DNA of 64,000 nucleotides from Granulosicoccus sp. (GCA_020627685.1 JAHDGK010000019.1:20948-84947); one strand, 5' to 3'. Numbered from the stretch's first letter, positions 26,371 through 36,276 are shown. A program made the numbers and translations. Notes: generated by a model from the letters alone, not told the origin.

Positions 26371-28151
26371 TGACGGTCTTTTTTATTTGCTTGCAACTGC
26401 TCAGGTGTGTCGCAATCCAGAAAAATTCCAGCGTCATCAACGGCGACTTCCATCACTGCCTCTGGGTTGGCCTGTAGTAAATGACGTGCTCCGAAATCAC
26501 CGGAAAGATCCAGCAGTAGATCAAATAGTTCGGGCATCAATAAGACAGGATTACCACGCTTACCCTTGTACGCGGGAACAAACGCGGAAGAAGATTGCGA
26601 ATTCTCGTTTAAACGCGACTGACTGACTGATTCCATCAACTTATTAATGGTGGCCGGTTTAATCGATGGCATATCGGCTAGACAGACTAGCGCTGCATAA
26701 GGGTCGGTTGGGCACTCTCTTAAGTTGCGGTTTACCAGTGTCGATACACCAGCCTTTAGCGAGCTACCCATGCCGGACTCAAAATCGGTGTTCACCACAT
26801 ACTCAACGCAAATAGAGTTGTCTTCGATGTGTTTTTTTAAGTGCTCACTGCAAAGTTGTTTTACGCCTTGAGCATCGTACCCCAAGACAACAATCAATCG
26901 TCGCACTTCACTGTTTACTAGGTTGTCCAGCGCATGGCTAAGTAGAGGTCTACCGCTACGATCTGCAAACAGTTTATTCTCGCGGCCAAACCGTTTGGAA
27001 CTACCGCCTGCAAGCAAAACAGCAGTAACGCGATGGTAAGGACTAAGTTCGAGACTCTCGGCAAGGACATTCATTGGTTTGGACTGCGATCTTGGTGTTG
27101 GTCTGTCAATAATCTCATCCATTAGCCCTCCGATTGCCAGGCTATTAATCCAGTCTTTGGTTATGGGTAAGTCGCAGGCGAGTCGATCCATGAATAGGTC
27201 GAGCCCGTTGTGCTTTGGAGATCGTGCGCAACCAGGTATACCTATAACCGTATTGCCTTTTAGTTGCCCCAGCATGAGCAGGTTGCCTGGGTCGACAGGT
27301 ATGCCGCATCGCTCAATTGATCCGCCAGCGGCTTCCAAGGCTTGCGGAATAACATCCCTTCTATCGCTTATTGCAGAGGCGCCGGAAATTAGAATCCAAG
27401 AGTTTGTGTGCGTATCGCTTGCAGAACTAATCCGCCCGGCCAAGGCCTTCAAACGCTCTGTGAGAGCGTCAATTTCATGAGGGCAGTGTTCTGAACTGTC
27501 CAGTTGTACTTGGCGAAGTGCTAAACGCCGGCCTGTTACTCGTTCAGTTTTCTCAAGTATAGAGGGTGCCATGTCTTGCATGGTCGTCTGTAAAAGATGA
27601 GCGGTGCGTGCATTAGCCGTATGAACACTGAGCTTGTGACAGTGTTCCTGATTAGTGTCAGTTATTGTGTTTGTGGAGGAAGGTACAGAGTTGCAAGCCT
27701 CCACAGCAGCATTCAAATCCGTTTTTGAAACCGCGTACGGAATGATTTTGATGGTAGCCACCATTTTCCCGGCTTCAACCCATCGGTTTTCTTGCAAGGT
27801 GGACGCGGTTATGGATTCAGACACGCCGTTAATTGCCAGTACTTGTTGTCTGGGTATGCGGAGCAGTCCAGCTGATGTGGCAAAGCAATTCACTCGACCC
27901 GTGCTGGCTTTGCCGATTTTTATTCCGTCCCCAACCAGTGCCTCAGCCAGCGTTTGTGCAGCATCATCTTCATGGATATCACCCGGTTCCAGGCTGGCTA
28001 CGGTTATTTCGTCGATGTTGTTCGACAGCAGGGCGTCGATATGAGCCGCGTTGAGTATCGTGCCTTTGCGGATTCTACCGTTTGACAGTTTTAGTGAGTG
28101 AGCAAGGATGGTATCGCTTGCCATTTGCGTCTGAACTTTTCCGAATTTCAT
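26367..28151 (-). CDS. Molybdopterin-binding/MocA-like nucleotidyltransferase fusion
   Basis: A 594-residue two-part protein. Residues about 1-335 resemble the MoeA/MogA-type molybdopterin-binding module (for example AGKMVATIKIIPYAV and LISGASAISDRRDVIPQAL). Residues about 375-594 are a MobA/MocA-like nucleotidyltransferase opening with AVLLAGGSSKRFG and containing LVCLADMPSI. MocA/MobA enzymes attach CMP or GMP to molybdopterin. CO dehydrogenase uses the cytosine dinucleotide form, so a role in making MCD for CoxL is the natural inference. It is the first gene of the minus-strand operon with coxI. Confidence 0.86.
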   Translation of the reverse strand: MKFGKVQTQMASDTILAHSLKLSNGRIRKGTILNAAHIDALLSNNIDEITVASLEPGDIHEDDAAQTLAEALVGDGIKIGKASTGRVNCFATSAGLLRIPRQQVLAINGVSESITASTLQENRWVEAGKMVATIKIIPYAVSKTDLNAAVEACNSVPSSTNTITDTNQEHCHKLSVHTANARTAHLLQTTMQDMAPSILEKTERVTGRRLALRQVQLDSSEHCPHEIDALTERLKALAGRISSASDTHTNSWILISGASAISDRRDVIPQALEAAGGSIERCGIPVDPGNLLMLGQLKGNTVIGIPGCARSPKHNGLDLFMDRLACDLPITKDWINSLAIGGLMDEIIDRPTPRSQSKPMNVLAESLELSPYHRVTAVLLAGGSSKRFGRENKLFADRSGRPLLSHALDNLVNSEVRRLIVVLGYDAQGVKQLCSEHLKKHIEDNSICVEYVVNTDFESGMGSSLKAGVSTLVNRNLRECPTDPYAALVCLADMPSIKPATINKLMESVSQSRLNENSQSSSAFVPAYKGKRGNPVLLMPELFDLLLDLSGDFGARHLLQANPEAVMEVAVDDAGIFLDCDTPEQLQANKKDRQ

Positions 28152-28538
28152 TCAAATTTCGGGTAGTCAGAGCACGTTAAACGTCTGAGATTCCGTCTAT
28201 GCATGTGAACAATGCGAATCGCTGGAGAGTATCGTTTTTACGCATCCATCATACGCTTTTGTTACCCATGAATCGATTAAGAATTTGAGAATAGTTTGTA
28301 TTTAATTTGTGCAGATAACGGAAAACTACAAACCTGCGTCACGATGGCTGTAACCCTATTTTCTCCCTGTTTACAGGGATAGCGTGATATGAGGTGCCAC
28401 AAAAGCACCCTAGCCAATTGCGGGGTATTCAATCGCCTGATGCTTGTTTCGCGTGGTTTGCCGATCTTCTTCGTTTTGTGTCAGTAAATGCTTATACAAT
28501 GGCCTTTGGTAAAGCTATGGTATGGCGCGAGACTCCTT
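28152..28538. other. Divergent intergenic region, 387 bases
   Basis: This gap separates the minus-strand cofactor operon from the plus-strand Nudix gene and should hold both promoters. The only clear structure is a hairpin, TCCCTG-TTTA-CAGGGA at 28364-28379, with a perfect six-pair stem and no T run. I see no credible ORF. Confidence 0.5.
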
Positions 28539-28934
28539 ATGCAGCAACTTATCGGTGTTGGTGTCATCATTAAAAATGATGGCAAAATCCTGTTGGGCAA
28601 AAGGATAGGATCGCACGGTGCTGGAACATGGGGCCTGCCTGGAGGACATTTGGAGCCGGGAGAAGAGGTTGAGATCTGTGCCGAACGGGAAGTCACGGAG
28701 GAGACCGGAATGGAAATCTCCAATATTGTTAGACGGGGATTTAGCGAAACGGTTTATGAAGATCTGCAACGCCAATACATCACACTGTTTGTCGCTGCGG
28801 TGTCATATACAGGCGAGCCGCAAAACTGTGAACCGGACAAATGTGGAGAGTGGCGGTGGTGTGACCCACAAGATTTACCAGAACCCTTATTTGCGCCCTT
28901 GCGTTCATTTTTAGGGCAGGGTCATACGCTTTAG
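28539..28934 (+). CDS. Nudix hydrolase (MutT-like)
   Basis: Short Nudix hydrolase of 131 residues from the ATG at 28539 (MQQLIGVGVII); a longer reading from 28488 adds an unlikely prefix. The Nudix box is complete: GGHLEPGEEV followed by AEREVTEETGM. Similar proteins hydrolyse dNTPs or nucleotide sugars, and the compact form with GTWGLPGG resembles NUDT15/MutT-like pyrophosphatases. The substrate is not determinable. Confidence 0.9.
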   Translation: MQQLIGVGVIIKNDGKILLGKRIGSHGAGTWGLPGGHLEPGEEVEICAEREVTEETGMEISNIVRRGFSETVYEDLQRQYITLFVAAVSYTGEPQNCEPDKCGEWRWCDPQDLPEPLFAPLRSFLGQGHTL

Positions 28935-28981
28935 TTGGGGCACGCCAACGCGGTATTCATCCGTCAGTTATAGGTGTATTT

Positions 28982-29632
28982 GTGGCAAGAAAAAATAGTA
29001 CTAAGCAGGGTAATCAATACAGCCTCATCATATTTGATATGGATGGCACCCTGGTGCAAAGCGAAGATTGCGCCTCTCAAGCCCTTAAAGATGTCATGCC
29101 CGGATTGTTGGATACCCGTGATGAGGTGACAGAGCGATATCGTGGAATGCGCCTTGCGCATATCTTTGAGGATATTGAGCTGCGTTATCCAGGTGCTGTG
29201 CCGGATGATTGCCTAGACAAATACCGCCTTCAGGAAGAACGCTTGAGTTCGGACTATATTACAGCGTGCGACGGGGCTGCTGAGTTACTAAGTACATTGC
29301 TGACCCCGGTATGCATTGCTTCAAATGCGCCCGTGGAAAAAACACGGCGCTCGCTTAGCATAACGAACTTGGCTAAGCACTTTTCTTCGCCCGTATATAG
29401 TGCGTATGAAGTTATGGCTTGGAAACCGGACCCTGCGTTGTTTTTACATGCGGCCAATGAACATAAAACAGATGTTGAATCGTGCTTGGTTATAGAAGAC
29501 AGTGACGTGGGGATTCAAGCGGGGCTTGCAGCAGGAATGGATGTCATTCATTACGATCCACATGAGCAAGGGTCAAATCATTCGGTACCCTCAATTGGGT
29601 CTCTGCTTGAATTGCTGGAAATTGCATCGTAG
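28982..29632 (+). CDS. HAD superfamily phosphatase
   Basis: A 216-residue haloacid dehalogenase-like hydrolase with an alpha-helical cap (subfamily IA). Motif I is IIFDMDGTLVQSE, motif II CIASNAP, and motif IV VIEDSDVGIQAGLAAGM. It resembles beta-phosphoglucomutase- or phosphoglycolate phosphatase-like proteins such as YieH. The GTG at 28982 is the likely start. The substrate is unknown. Confidence 0.9.
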   Translation: MARKNSTKQGNQYSLIIFDMDGTLVQSEDCASQALKDVMPGLLDTRDEVTERYRGMRLAHIFEDIELRYPGAVPDDCLDKYRLQEERLSSDYITACDGAAELLSTLLTPVCIASNAPVEKTRRSLSITNLAKHFSSPVYSAYEVMAWKPDPALFLHAANEHKTDVESCLVIEDSDVGIQAGLAAGMDVIHYDPHEQGSNHSVPSIGSLLELLEIAS

Positions 29633-29948
29633 TTCGTAAAGTGGGGCTCCTATCTATAAGCATGCTTGGTTGAGGCGGGCAGTATATTTACGCACGAATA
29701 TATAGGGTGCGTAGTCCGGGTATGTCTGTTGGATGTCGCAAATGATGGTGCTTTGTTTGTCATTGGGGTAAATCGTCCATTTTTTTCTACGTTAGAATTC
29801 CGCGATGCGCTTGAAGACTTGATTCAGTCAAAGATGATTGATTTGTGTGGCTCCTGGGATATCACTAGTTAATCTCATTAGGGACAATGTCAGTCTGACC
29901 ATCAAGCGCGGGTTCTTAAGTAATAGAAAACGTGGTTGATAAAGCAGC
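29633..29948. other. Gene-poor gap with one doubtful small ORF
   Basis: The only open frame on this strand is a TTG-initiated 68-codon reading (29666-29872). It contains FVIGVNRPFFSTLEFRDALEDLI but has no good ribosome site and no family I recognise. It may be a small gene or a remnant. No hairpin terminator is obvious. Confidence 0.3.
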
Positions 29949-30905
29949 ATGATAAAAATTGTATTTCTGGATCGCGCCACAATGGGCCCCGATGTCGATC
30001 TCACTCGCCCTGAGTTCGAGCATGAATGGGTTGAATATGACAGAACCAGTCCAGATCAGGTGGCGGCGCGAGTAGAGGGTGCTGACATAGTTATCACCAA
30101 TAAAGCCCCCATACGTGCGTCAACTATCGCTGCGCAACCACAATTGAAAATGATCAGTGTCACTGCGACGGGCTACGATGTTATCGACGTGGATGCTTGT
30201 CGGCAGCACGGCGTGCAAGTATCAAATGTGCGTGGCTATGCGAAAAATACAGTCCCCGAGCATACCTTTGCATTGATTCTCGGTCTGCGGCGCTCGTTGA
30301 AGGCATATGTGGATGACGTCATAGACGGTGAATGGCAACGATCTAATCAGTTCTGCTTCTTCAATCATCCCATTAGTGACTTAGCCGGGTCGAGGCTTGG
30401 CATTATCGGTGCGGGATCAATCGGTCAATCGGTCGGTAAAATTGGCAGCGCTTTCGGTATGGAGGTCGTCTATGCCGCACGAAAAGGCGAGAGCCGATTT
30501 GGTGGTTTGTACACAGCCTGGGATGAGGTTATAGAAACCAGTGACATCTTGTCTATTCACGCGCCTTTAACGGATGCAACGAGAAACAGTATTAGTCGAG
30601 ATGAGTTTTCCCGAATGCGACAGAAGCCGCTGCTAATTAATACCGCAAGAGGAGGTTTTGTAGACGAGCAGGCTGTGGTGGACGCCTTGTTGGCCGGGCA
30701 AATATCAGGGATTGGTTTTGATGTTCTTTCCAGCGAGCCGCCTGCCGCTGATAATCCTTTGTTGAGTGTGCAGCATCGTCCAGATGTACTGCTCACTCCG
30801 CATGTCGGCTGGGCTAGTCGGCAGGCGCGCCAGGAAGTTTGGCGCCAGGCTATTGAACATGTAGAGGCGTATGTTAACGGCATCCACTTGAACACTGTCA
30901 CCTGA
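29949..30905 (+). CDS. D-isomer-specific 2-hydroxyacid dehydrogenase
   Basis: NAD(P)H-dependent dehydrogenase of 318 residues, the usual family size. The Rossmann motif is GIIGAGSIGQSVGKIG near residue 153. The catalytic Arg lies in NTARGGFVDE, the acidic partner around SSEPP, and the catalytic His in LTPHVGWASR. The pattern is closest to glycerate/hydroxypyruvate reductase-type proteins (HprA-like). It could recycle hydroxypyruvate or glyoxylate, which would fit malate synthase G nearby, though they are not in one operon. Confidence 0.9.
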   Translation: MIKIVFLDRATMGPDVDLTRPEFEHEWVEYDRTSPDQVAARVEGADIVITNKAPIRASTIAAQPQLKMISVTATGYDVIDVDACRQHGVQVSNVRGYAKNTVPEHTFALILGLRRSLKAYVDDVIDGEWQRSNQFCFFNHPISDLAGSRLGIIGAGSIGQSVGKIGSAFGMEVVYAARKGESRFGGLYTAWDEVIETSDILSIHAPLTDATRNSISRDEFSRMRQKPLLINTARGGFVDEQAVVDALLAGQISGIGFDVLSSEPPAADNPLLSVQHRPDVLLTPHVGWASRQARQEVWRQAIEHVEAYVNGIHLNTVT

Positions 30906-30952
30906 TTCATGATAATCGAACCACGGATGACAACGTTAGGAGCCGCAATTCA

Positions 30953-31492
30953 ATGACTGAACCCGAGATAATTCGTATAGACACCAAAATTGTCTATAAA
31001 AATCGTTGGATGCGTGTAAGAGAGGATAGGGTCAGGCGCCCCAATGGCGATCATGGGTTGTTTGGCGTTGTTGACAAGCCGGACTACGCGTTAATAGTGC
31101 CATTTGACGGTGAAAAATTTCATATGGTGCAGCAATATCGCTATCCCGTCGATGGTCGTTATTGGGAATTTCCGCAAGGCTCTTTGGAACTTTCGCCCGA
31201 TGCTACGCCCGAACAAATTGCAACAAGTGAACTTGCTGAGGAAACCGGCCTGACTGCAGGGTCGATGGTCAAGCTAGGTAAGTTGTTTCAAGCCTATGGT
31301 TACTCTAATCAGGCAGTGAACATTTTTAAAGCGACCGACCTGACGCAAGGTGAAAAAGATTTATCGGTCGAAGAGCAAGGGTTGGTTTCGGATACGTTCA
31401 CCCGAACAGAAATTAATCAGATGATCAAGCAAGGCGAGATTAGTGATCTAGCCACCATTGGTGCATTGCACTTATTTGATCAAAACACCTAA
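30953..31492 (+). CDS. Nudix hydrolase (ADP-ribose pyrophosphatase-like)
   Basis: A 179-residue Nudix protein in the NudF/NUDT5-like size class, with the typical entrance VQQYRYPVDGRYWEFPQGSL. The Nudix box reads ASELAEETGL-like but with Ser in place of the usual Arg before the EL-xEE core (TSELAEETGL). The metal-binding glutamates remain, so activity is still plausible. ADP-ribose is the family-based guess for the substrate. It is followed by a strong hairpin terminator. Confidence 0.87.
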   Translation: MTEPEIIRIDTKIVYKNRWMRVREDRVRRPNGDHGLFGVVDKPDYALIVPFDGEKFHMVQQYRYPVDGRYWEFPQGSLELSPDATPEQIATSELAEETGLTAGSMVKLGKLFQAYGYSNQAVNIFKATDLTQGEKDLSVEEQGLVSDTFTRTEINQMIKQGEISDLATIGALHLFDQNT

Positions 31493-31498
31493 CGAGAA

Positions 31499-31561
31499 AC
31501 AGCCGACCCCCGGTCGCAATTCGCAAGCGGGGAGTCGGCTGTTGTTCCGATCTTAGTTTTT
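31499..31561. terminator. Intrinsic terminator between convergent genes
   Basis: A stem of about 14 pairs (31499-31512 with 31528-31542, one bulged A) encloses a 15-base loop. A TTTTT run follows at 31557-31561. It sits between the plus-strand Nudix gene and the minus-strand GH16 gene and probably serves both. Confidence 0.75.
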
Positions 31562-31571
31562 ACGTAATCCC

Positions 31572-33170
31572 TTATTGAGGATACAGTCCGTTGCTGTCGT
31601 AAGCGTCGCGCTGGTAAGCACGGATGTAGTCAATCTCGTACTGTAGTGGGAAGTCACCGTTAATATCGGGTGTCGGTGCCCATGCGCTACCTGCGACCAA
31701 ATACGTCACGATGTTCATGCCTTGGCGGGAAACTTGAGGCCCCGTCAGTCGCTTGATTTCAACGCCATCGATGTACCAGATAACCAGCTGAGGCTCCCAG
31801 AGTACGCCGTATGTGTGGAATTCATCGCTGTACAATTCGCCGGTAGGGTTCTTGTGCAGCATGGTTGGTGCAGAGCGTATTTCTCCGGTGTTCACATCGG
31901 CGTAGTGATAAGTCTGGAATGCATCTTCATCACCAAACGGGTTTTCACCTAAGTATTCAACGATATCGATTTCCGGAGCGTGGAGGTTTACACCTTCACC
32001 AGGATAGCGGTGATACAGATAGAAGCTGGACAATGCACCTGACGTACCACTGGTTTTCATGCGGCCTTCAACGTAGCCGTATGTCATGTTGAACTTGTCA
32101 TGGCTTGAAAGAGCGCCTGACAGGAATGCACAACGATCGTTGCCGGAAGGGTCGGCAGCCGAGCAGGCCTCTGGCAATTGTGAGCGCATCTCTGCAGGCG
32201 TTGGGACGGCTTCAATCGTTAACACCGAATTTTCAAGCTTGAATGGTTCGTAGTTAGGTGCTGAATCAGACTGCGTATCTACAAAGTACTGTTGTTCGCC
32301 ATTAATGATCGTGTCGTCTCCCCATAACAGAGAGGTATTCCAACGAGCGGAGTCGATTTCAGTACCGTTAAAGTCATCTTCAAAAACGAGGTTGAACTTG
32401 TCCATAAAATAAGCGGTATTACTTAAATCATGCTTTTGTGCGAATTGACTCTCATCGAGGTACGGGTCTGAATAGAGAGGTACCGCTGCGCCGCGTTCTG
32501 CGTGATAGTTAATCGTGATGGTATTAGACGGCGTTGATTCATTGCCTAAGTTGTCAACCGCAGTCACTTCATACGTGAAGATGTCGCCCGGTTCGGGACC
32601 ATAGGTTCCGCACTCATGTACACGATCAAGAAATCGGGTGTAATTACAATCGATAAACGATGTAGTACTCCAGAACTTATTGATCTCATCCTGGGTTCCA
32701 CCTGCAGGATCAGTCTGGTCTCGGCCCACGGTATATACGTGGCCGTCGCTACGGTAAATTTTGTATTCAACGACTTCACCATCATCGTTGGCAGGTGCCC
32801 AGCTAAATTCAGCCCAATCGTTTGAAATTAAATCGACACGCAGGTTTTTAGGTTGAGTAGGTGCACCACCGGCAATGGGTGTTTCATTGTCTGTTTCCAA
32901 CAATGAGCCGAACGGATCGTCTAGCGACGGACCGGGAATAGGGGGCGCGAGAAGATCGACCGGCGGAATCGTGGGATCAGGTAAATCACCGTAGTCCGGT
33001 GTCGTGTCCGGATCATCGCCTGTTGGAGGGTTGTCCGTAGGCGGAGTCGTTGTCGGCGTGTCGTTGGTCGGGTCGTCACCAGCAGGCGTTGAGCTTGTGC
33101 TGGAGGAGGAGCAAGCCGAGATGCTAGCGACGGCTAAACAGAGGGCTGTGTGGCGTATCCATGGTTTCAT
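31572..33170 (-). CDS. Glycoside hydrolase family 16 lipoprotein with FN3 domain
   Basis: Secreted endo-beta-glucanase-like enzyme of about 532 residues from the ATG at 33170, giving the lipoprotein signal peptide MKPWIRHTALCLAVASISAC; a longer start at 33200 is unlikely. After the lipidated Cys come a long Ser/Thr/Pro/Asp linker, a fibronectin type III domain (about 95-210) and a GH16 domain (about 250-520). The GH16 catalytic motif ExDxxE is intact as EIDIVE. Likely substrates are laminarin or other marine beta-1,3- or 1,4-glucans. It probably sits on the outer membrane. Confidence 0.92.
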   Translation of the reverse strand: MKPWIRHTALCLAVASISACSSSSTSSTPAGDDPTNDTPTTTPPTDNPPTGDDPDTTPDYGDLPDPTIPPVDLLAPPIPGPSLDDPFGSLLETDNETPIAGGAPTQPKNLRVDLISNDWAEFSWAPANDDGEVVEYKIYRSDGHVYTVGRDQTDPAGGTQDEINKFWSTTSFIDCNYTRFLDRVHECGTYGPEPGDIFTYEVTAVDNLGNESTPSNTITINYHAERGAAVPLYSDPYLDESQFAQKHDLSNTAYFMDKFNLVFEDDFNGTEIDSARWNTSLLWGDDTIINGEQQYFVDTQSDSAPNYEPFKLENSVLTIEAVPTPAEMRSQLPEACSAADPSGNDRCAFLSGALSSHDKFNMTYGYVEGRMKTSGTSGALSSFYLYHRYPGEGVNLHAPEIDIVEYLGENPFGDEDAFQTYHYADVNTGEIRSAPTMLHKNPTGELYSDEFHTYGVLWEPQLVIWYIDGVEIKRLTGPQVSRQGMNIVTYLVAGSAWAPTPDINGDFPLQYEIDYIRAYQRDAYDSNGLYPQ

Positions 33171-33456
33171 AGTCAAATCCGGCCCTAAAGGGCTGATCAA
33201 TTTCGATGACGGAATAATAAACAGGTGTCGGATTATCCAACGGAACTGTGTCCCAACTTCGGTGTGAGCCTGTGCGCAGATCGCCGAAACGAGTGCGCTC
33301 TGCTAAAATTGCCCGCTTGAAAGCCGTTTAAACACGACTTAAGAGCGCGGCCGCTGGTCTATTGAAGGCAAATCTCTTCTTTTAGGAGATCTTTTGCATC
33401 AATTTCCCGCTGCTGCCGACTCAATATCTTCTAATTCGACATTATTTGAGATTTTT

Positions 33457-35628
33457 ATGACCGTTAAAACCTCCGGTGGGCTGACTGTTGCGCAATCCTT
33501 ACATGACTTTATCGTTAATGAAGCGCTCCCTGGCACTGGGGTTGAAGCCGATGCATTGTTTGAGGCACTCGCATCCATCATTGACGATCTAGCCCCTCAG
33601 AATCAGGCCATGATGGATCGCCGGGATGATCTCCAAAGCCAGATCGATGCATGGCACAACGAAAACTCAGGTCCCATCGATGCGCCAGTCTATAAGCAAT
33701 TCCTGACTGATATCGGGTACTTGCTACCCGTAGTGGATGACTTCAGCGTTCAGGTTTCCAACGTCGATGCTGAAATAGCAACCGTTGCCGGTCCCCAGCT
33801 GGTGGTACCTGTAAACAACGCTCGTTATGCGCTTAATGCGGCTAACGCACGTTGGGGTAGTCTCTATGACGCGCTCTACGGCACTGATGCAATAAGCGAA
33901 GCAGACGGTGCTGAGAAAGGCGGCGCCTACAACCCAGTGCGCGGCCAGCGGGTTGTCGCTCATGCGACGGCTTTATTAGATGCTGCTGTGCCGTTGGCAC
34001 AAGGTTCTCACGCCGACGTGACTGCTTACAGCATTACTGATGGAGCTTTGCAGGTGACACTGGCTTCCGGAAGTCAGGTTGGGCTTGCAGATTCTGATAA
34101 ATGCGTAGGCTATACCGGCGCAGCAAATGAGCCGACATCGGTATTGTTGAAGAACAACGGCATTCATATCGAAATCATGTTTGATAAATCCAGTGTTGTC
34201 GGACAGGCGAGTGCGGCCGGGGTGAGTGATGTCATTATGGAATCTGCCTTGTCCACCATTCAAGATTGCGAAGACTCTGTGGCTGCGGTCGATGCCGATG
34301 ACAAGGTGTTGGTTTATCGAAACTGGCTAGGTTTGATGAAAGGTACTTTGCAGGAAACTCTGCAAAAGGGCGGTCGTGAAGTGGTTCGAAAACTTAACGC
34401 TGACCGACAGTACTCCGATATGTCCGGTAACCCGCTAACACTACCTGGTCGTAGTGTTTTACTGGTTAGAAACGTCGGTACTCACATGATGACCGATTGC
34501 GTCTTAGACAAAAACGGTGATCTGGTGCCGGAGACTTACATCGACGCGATGATTACCAGTTTGGCCGCTATGCACGATCTTAAAAAGACCGACTCGGATG
34601 CTCGTAATTCACGCACGGGCAGTGTTTACATTGTTAAGCCGAAGTTGCACGGTCCGGACGAAGTCGCATTGTCAGTTACGCTATTTGATCGAGTAGAGCA
34701 AGCGCTCGGACTTGCGAAAAACACGCTCAAAATGGGAATAATGGATGAAGAGCGACGCACCAGTGTGAATCTTAAAAACTGCATAGCAGCTGCGCGCGAA
34801 CGTGTAATTTTCATCAACACCGGTTTTCTAGATCGTACAGGTGATGAAATGCATACCAGCATGAACGCTGGTGTCATGGTGCCTAAAGGTGAAATGAAAA
34901 ACGCAACGTGGCTCGGTAGCTACGAAAACAGCAACGTCGATGTCGGGCTTGCGTGTGGTCTTCAGGGCAATGGTCAAATCGGCAAAGGTATGTGGGCTAT
35001 TCCTGATCAAATGTCTGCCATGCTCGATGCCAAACAGTCGCATCCGGAAGCCGGTGCGAACACGGCGTGGGTGCCATCGCCGACAGCTGCGACCTTGCAT
35101 GCCACGCACTACCACAACGTGCATGTAAAAGGCGTTCAGGATGAACTTAAAAGCCGCGAAATGGCATCCGTTGATGACATCTTGCAAGTGCCGCTAAGTG
35201 AGCCGGGCAGAAACTACTCAACCGAAGAAATACAACACGAACTGGACAATAACTCCCAAAGTATCCTGGGTTATGTTGTTCGCTGGGTAAACCAGGGTGT
35301 CGGTTGCTCAAAGGTGCCGGACATCAACAATGTCGGGTTAATGGAAGATCGGGCAACGCTGCGAATCTCCAGCCAATTCCTGGCTAATTGGATTCACCAC
35401 GGAATCATCGATGCAGCGCAGGTTCGCGATTCAATGGAGCGTATGGCTCTGGTTGTCGATGGACAGAATGCCGGTGATCCTGAGTATTCGCCCATGGCTC
35501 CCGACTTTGATACCGATATCGCCTTCAATGCAGCTCTGGATCTCGTCTTATTGGGACGTGAGCAAGCTAACGGCTATACTGAGTTCCTATTAACGGAAAG
35601 ACGTCGCCAAGTTAAGGCAAAAAGTTAA
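33457..35628 (+). CDS. glcB: Malate synthase G
   Basis: Condenses glyoxylate with acetyl-CoA to malate. From the ATG at 33457 ([14 protein letters not shown]) the protein has 723 residues, the normal length of isoform G; a longer start at 33394 is not needed. Characteristic segments include [35 protein letters not shown] and [15 protein letters not shown]. It stands alone with no isocitrate lyase or glycolate oxidase beside it. It is followed by a hairpin with a T run. Confidence 0.96.
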   Translation: MTVKTSGGLTVAQSLHDFIVNEALPGTGVEADALFEALASIIDDLAPQNQAMMDRRDDLQSQIDAWHNENSGPIDAPVYKQFLTDIGYLLPVVDDFSVQVSNVDAEIATVAGPQLVVPVNNARYALNAANARWGSLYDALYGTDAISEADGAEKGGAYNPVRGQRVVAHATALLDAAVPLAQGSHADVTAYSITDGALQVTLASGSQVGLADSDKCVGYTGAANEPTSVLLKNNGIHIEIMFDKSSVVGQASAAGVSDVIMESALSTIQDCEDSVAAVDADDKVLVYRNWLGLMKGTLQETLQKGGREVVRKLNADRQYSDMSGNPLTLPGRSVLLVRNVGTHMMTDCVLDKNGDLVPETYIDAMITSLAAMHDLKKTDSDARNSRTGSVYIVKPKLHGPDEVALSVTLFDRVEQALGLAKNTLKMGIMDEERRTSVNLKNCIAAARERVIFINTGFLDRTGDEMHTSMNAGVMVPKGEMKNATWLGSYENSNVDVGLACGLQGNGQIGKGMWAIPDQMSAMLDAKQSHPEAGANTAWVPSPTAATLHATHYHNVHVKGVQDELKSREMASVDDILQVPLSEPGRNYSTEEIQHELDNNSQSILGYVVRWVNQGVGCSKVPDINNVGLMEDRATLRISSQFLANWIHHGIIDAAQVRDSMERMALVVDGQNAGDPEYSPMAPDFDTDIAFNAALDLVLLGREQANGYTEFLLTERRRQVKAKS

Positions 35629-35652
35629 TTAATTACGACGTGGAGCGTTTAA

Positions 35653-35675
35653 TCCCAGGGAGTTGGGAATTTTTT
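35653..35675 (+). terminator. Intrinsic terminator of malate synthase gene
   Basis: TCCCA and TGGGA flank a six-base loop and are followed directly by ATTTTTT, 25 bases after the malate synthase stop. The five-pair stem is short but the T run is good. Confidence 0.65.
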
Positions 35676-35745
35676 AATTAATTCGTAGTCAGTACCCACA
35701 GGCATACCGCTAAACACTGATTCAACTCATCCACAGGGGAACTTC

Positions 35746-36261
35746 GTGAAAAAGAGCACTCTCATCCAATTAGGCAGCGTTGTTGCTGCTAGCGTACTGG
35801 TCGCCAGCTGCAGTACGCTGACGGCACCTTTCAAAGAGGCCGATCCTCGTTGGGCTGATTTTAAATCCTGGACAAAGGTGACTGAGCTTGAGCCCAGCAC
35901 TGGAAATCCGACGGGCTTTTTAGGCGGTCTGCATCAGGGCGATGAAGGCTATCGTGATGTTTACGTCAACGATATCGCGAAGGCTGTCCTGATGGGGAGT
36001 GCTCCTTATAACTACCCGGCTGGGTCGGTCATTGTGAAGGAGCAGTTTGCCAGCAAGTCTGACTGGGAAGAAGGCCGCAAACCAAGCCACACGGTTAGTG
36101 TGAAGGTGGCTGCGTCCGATTCGCTGTCAAAAGATAACTGGATTTGGGCTGATAGCTACAAAGGAACAGCGGGCGAAAGCGCCTTTTGCTCTGGTTGTCA
36201 TTCAATCGCTGCCAAAGACGATTACGTCTTTACACACGGTGATTTCTTAGCGACTCAGTAG
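35746..36261 (+). CDS. Cytochrome P460-like lipoprotein
   Basis: A 171-residue exported protein. It has a lipoprotein signal peptide (lipidated Cys in VLVASCSTL, residue about 22) and one c-type haem attachment motif CSGCH near the C-terminus, preceded by GTAGESAF. The spacing and the fold-typical segments (PSHTVSVKV, DNWIWADSY) fit the cytochrome P460 family, whose founding member oxidises hydroxylamine. Distant members have unknown roles, including carbonyl- or NO-related chemistry. The start is a GTG behind CAGGGGAA. The link to neighbours is unclear. Confidence 0.82.
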   Translation: MKKSTLIQLGSVVAASVLVASCSTLTAPFKEADPRWADFKSWTKVTELEPSTGNPTGFLGGLHQGDEGYRDVYVNDIAKAVLMGSAPYNYPAGSVIVKEQFASKSDWEEGRKPSHTVSVKVAASDSLSKDNWIWADSYKGTAGESAFCSGCHSIAAKDDYVFTHGDFLATQ

Positions 36262-36276
36262 TTCTCTTCTCACGCT

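Noticed and set aside
29666..29872. 68-codon TTG-started frame between the HAD and dehydrogenase genes
   Set aside because: Not called as a gene: weak start, no homology that I recognise and no ribosome site. It is noted only as the content of that gap.
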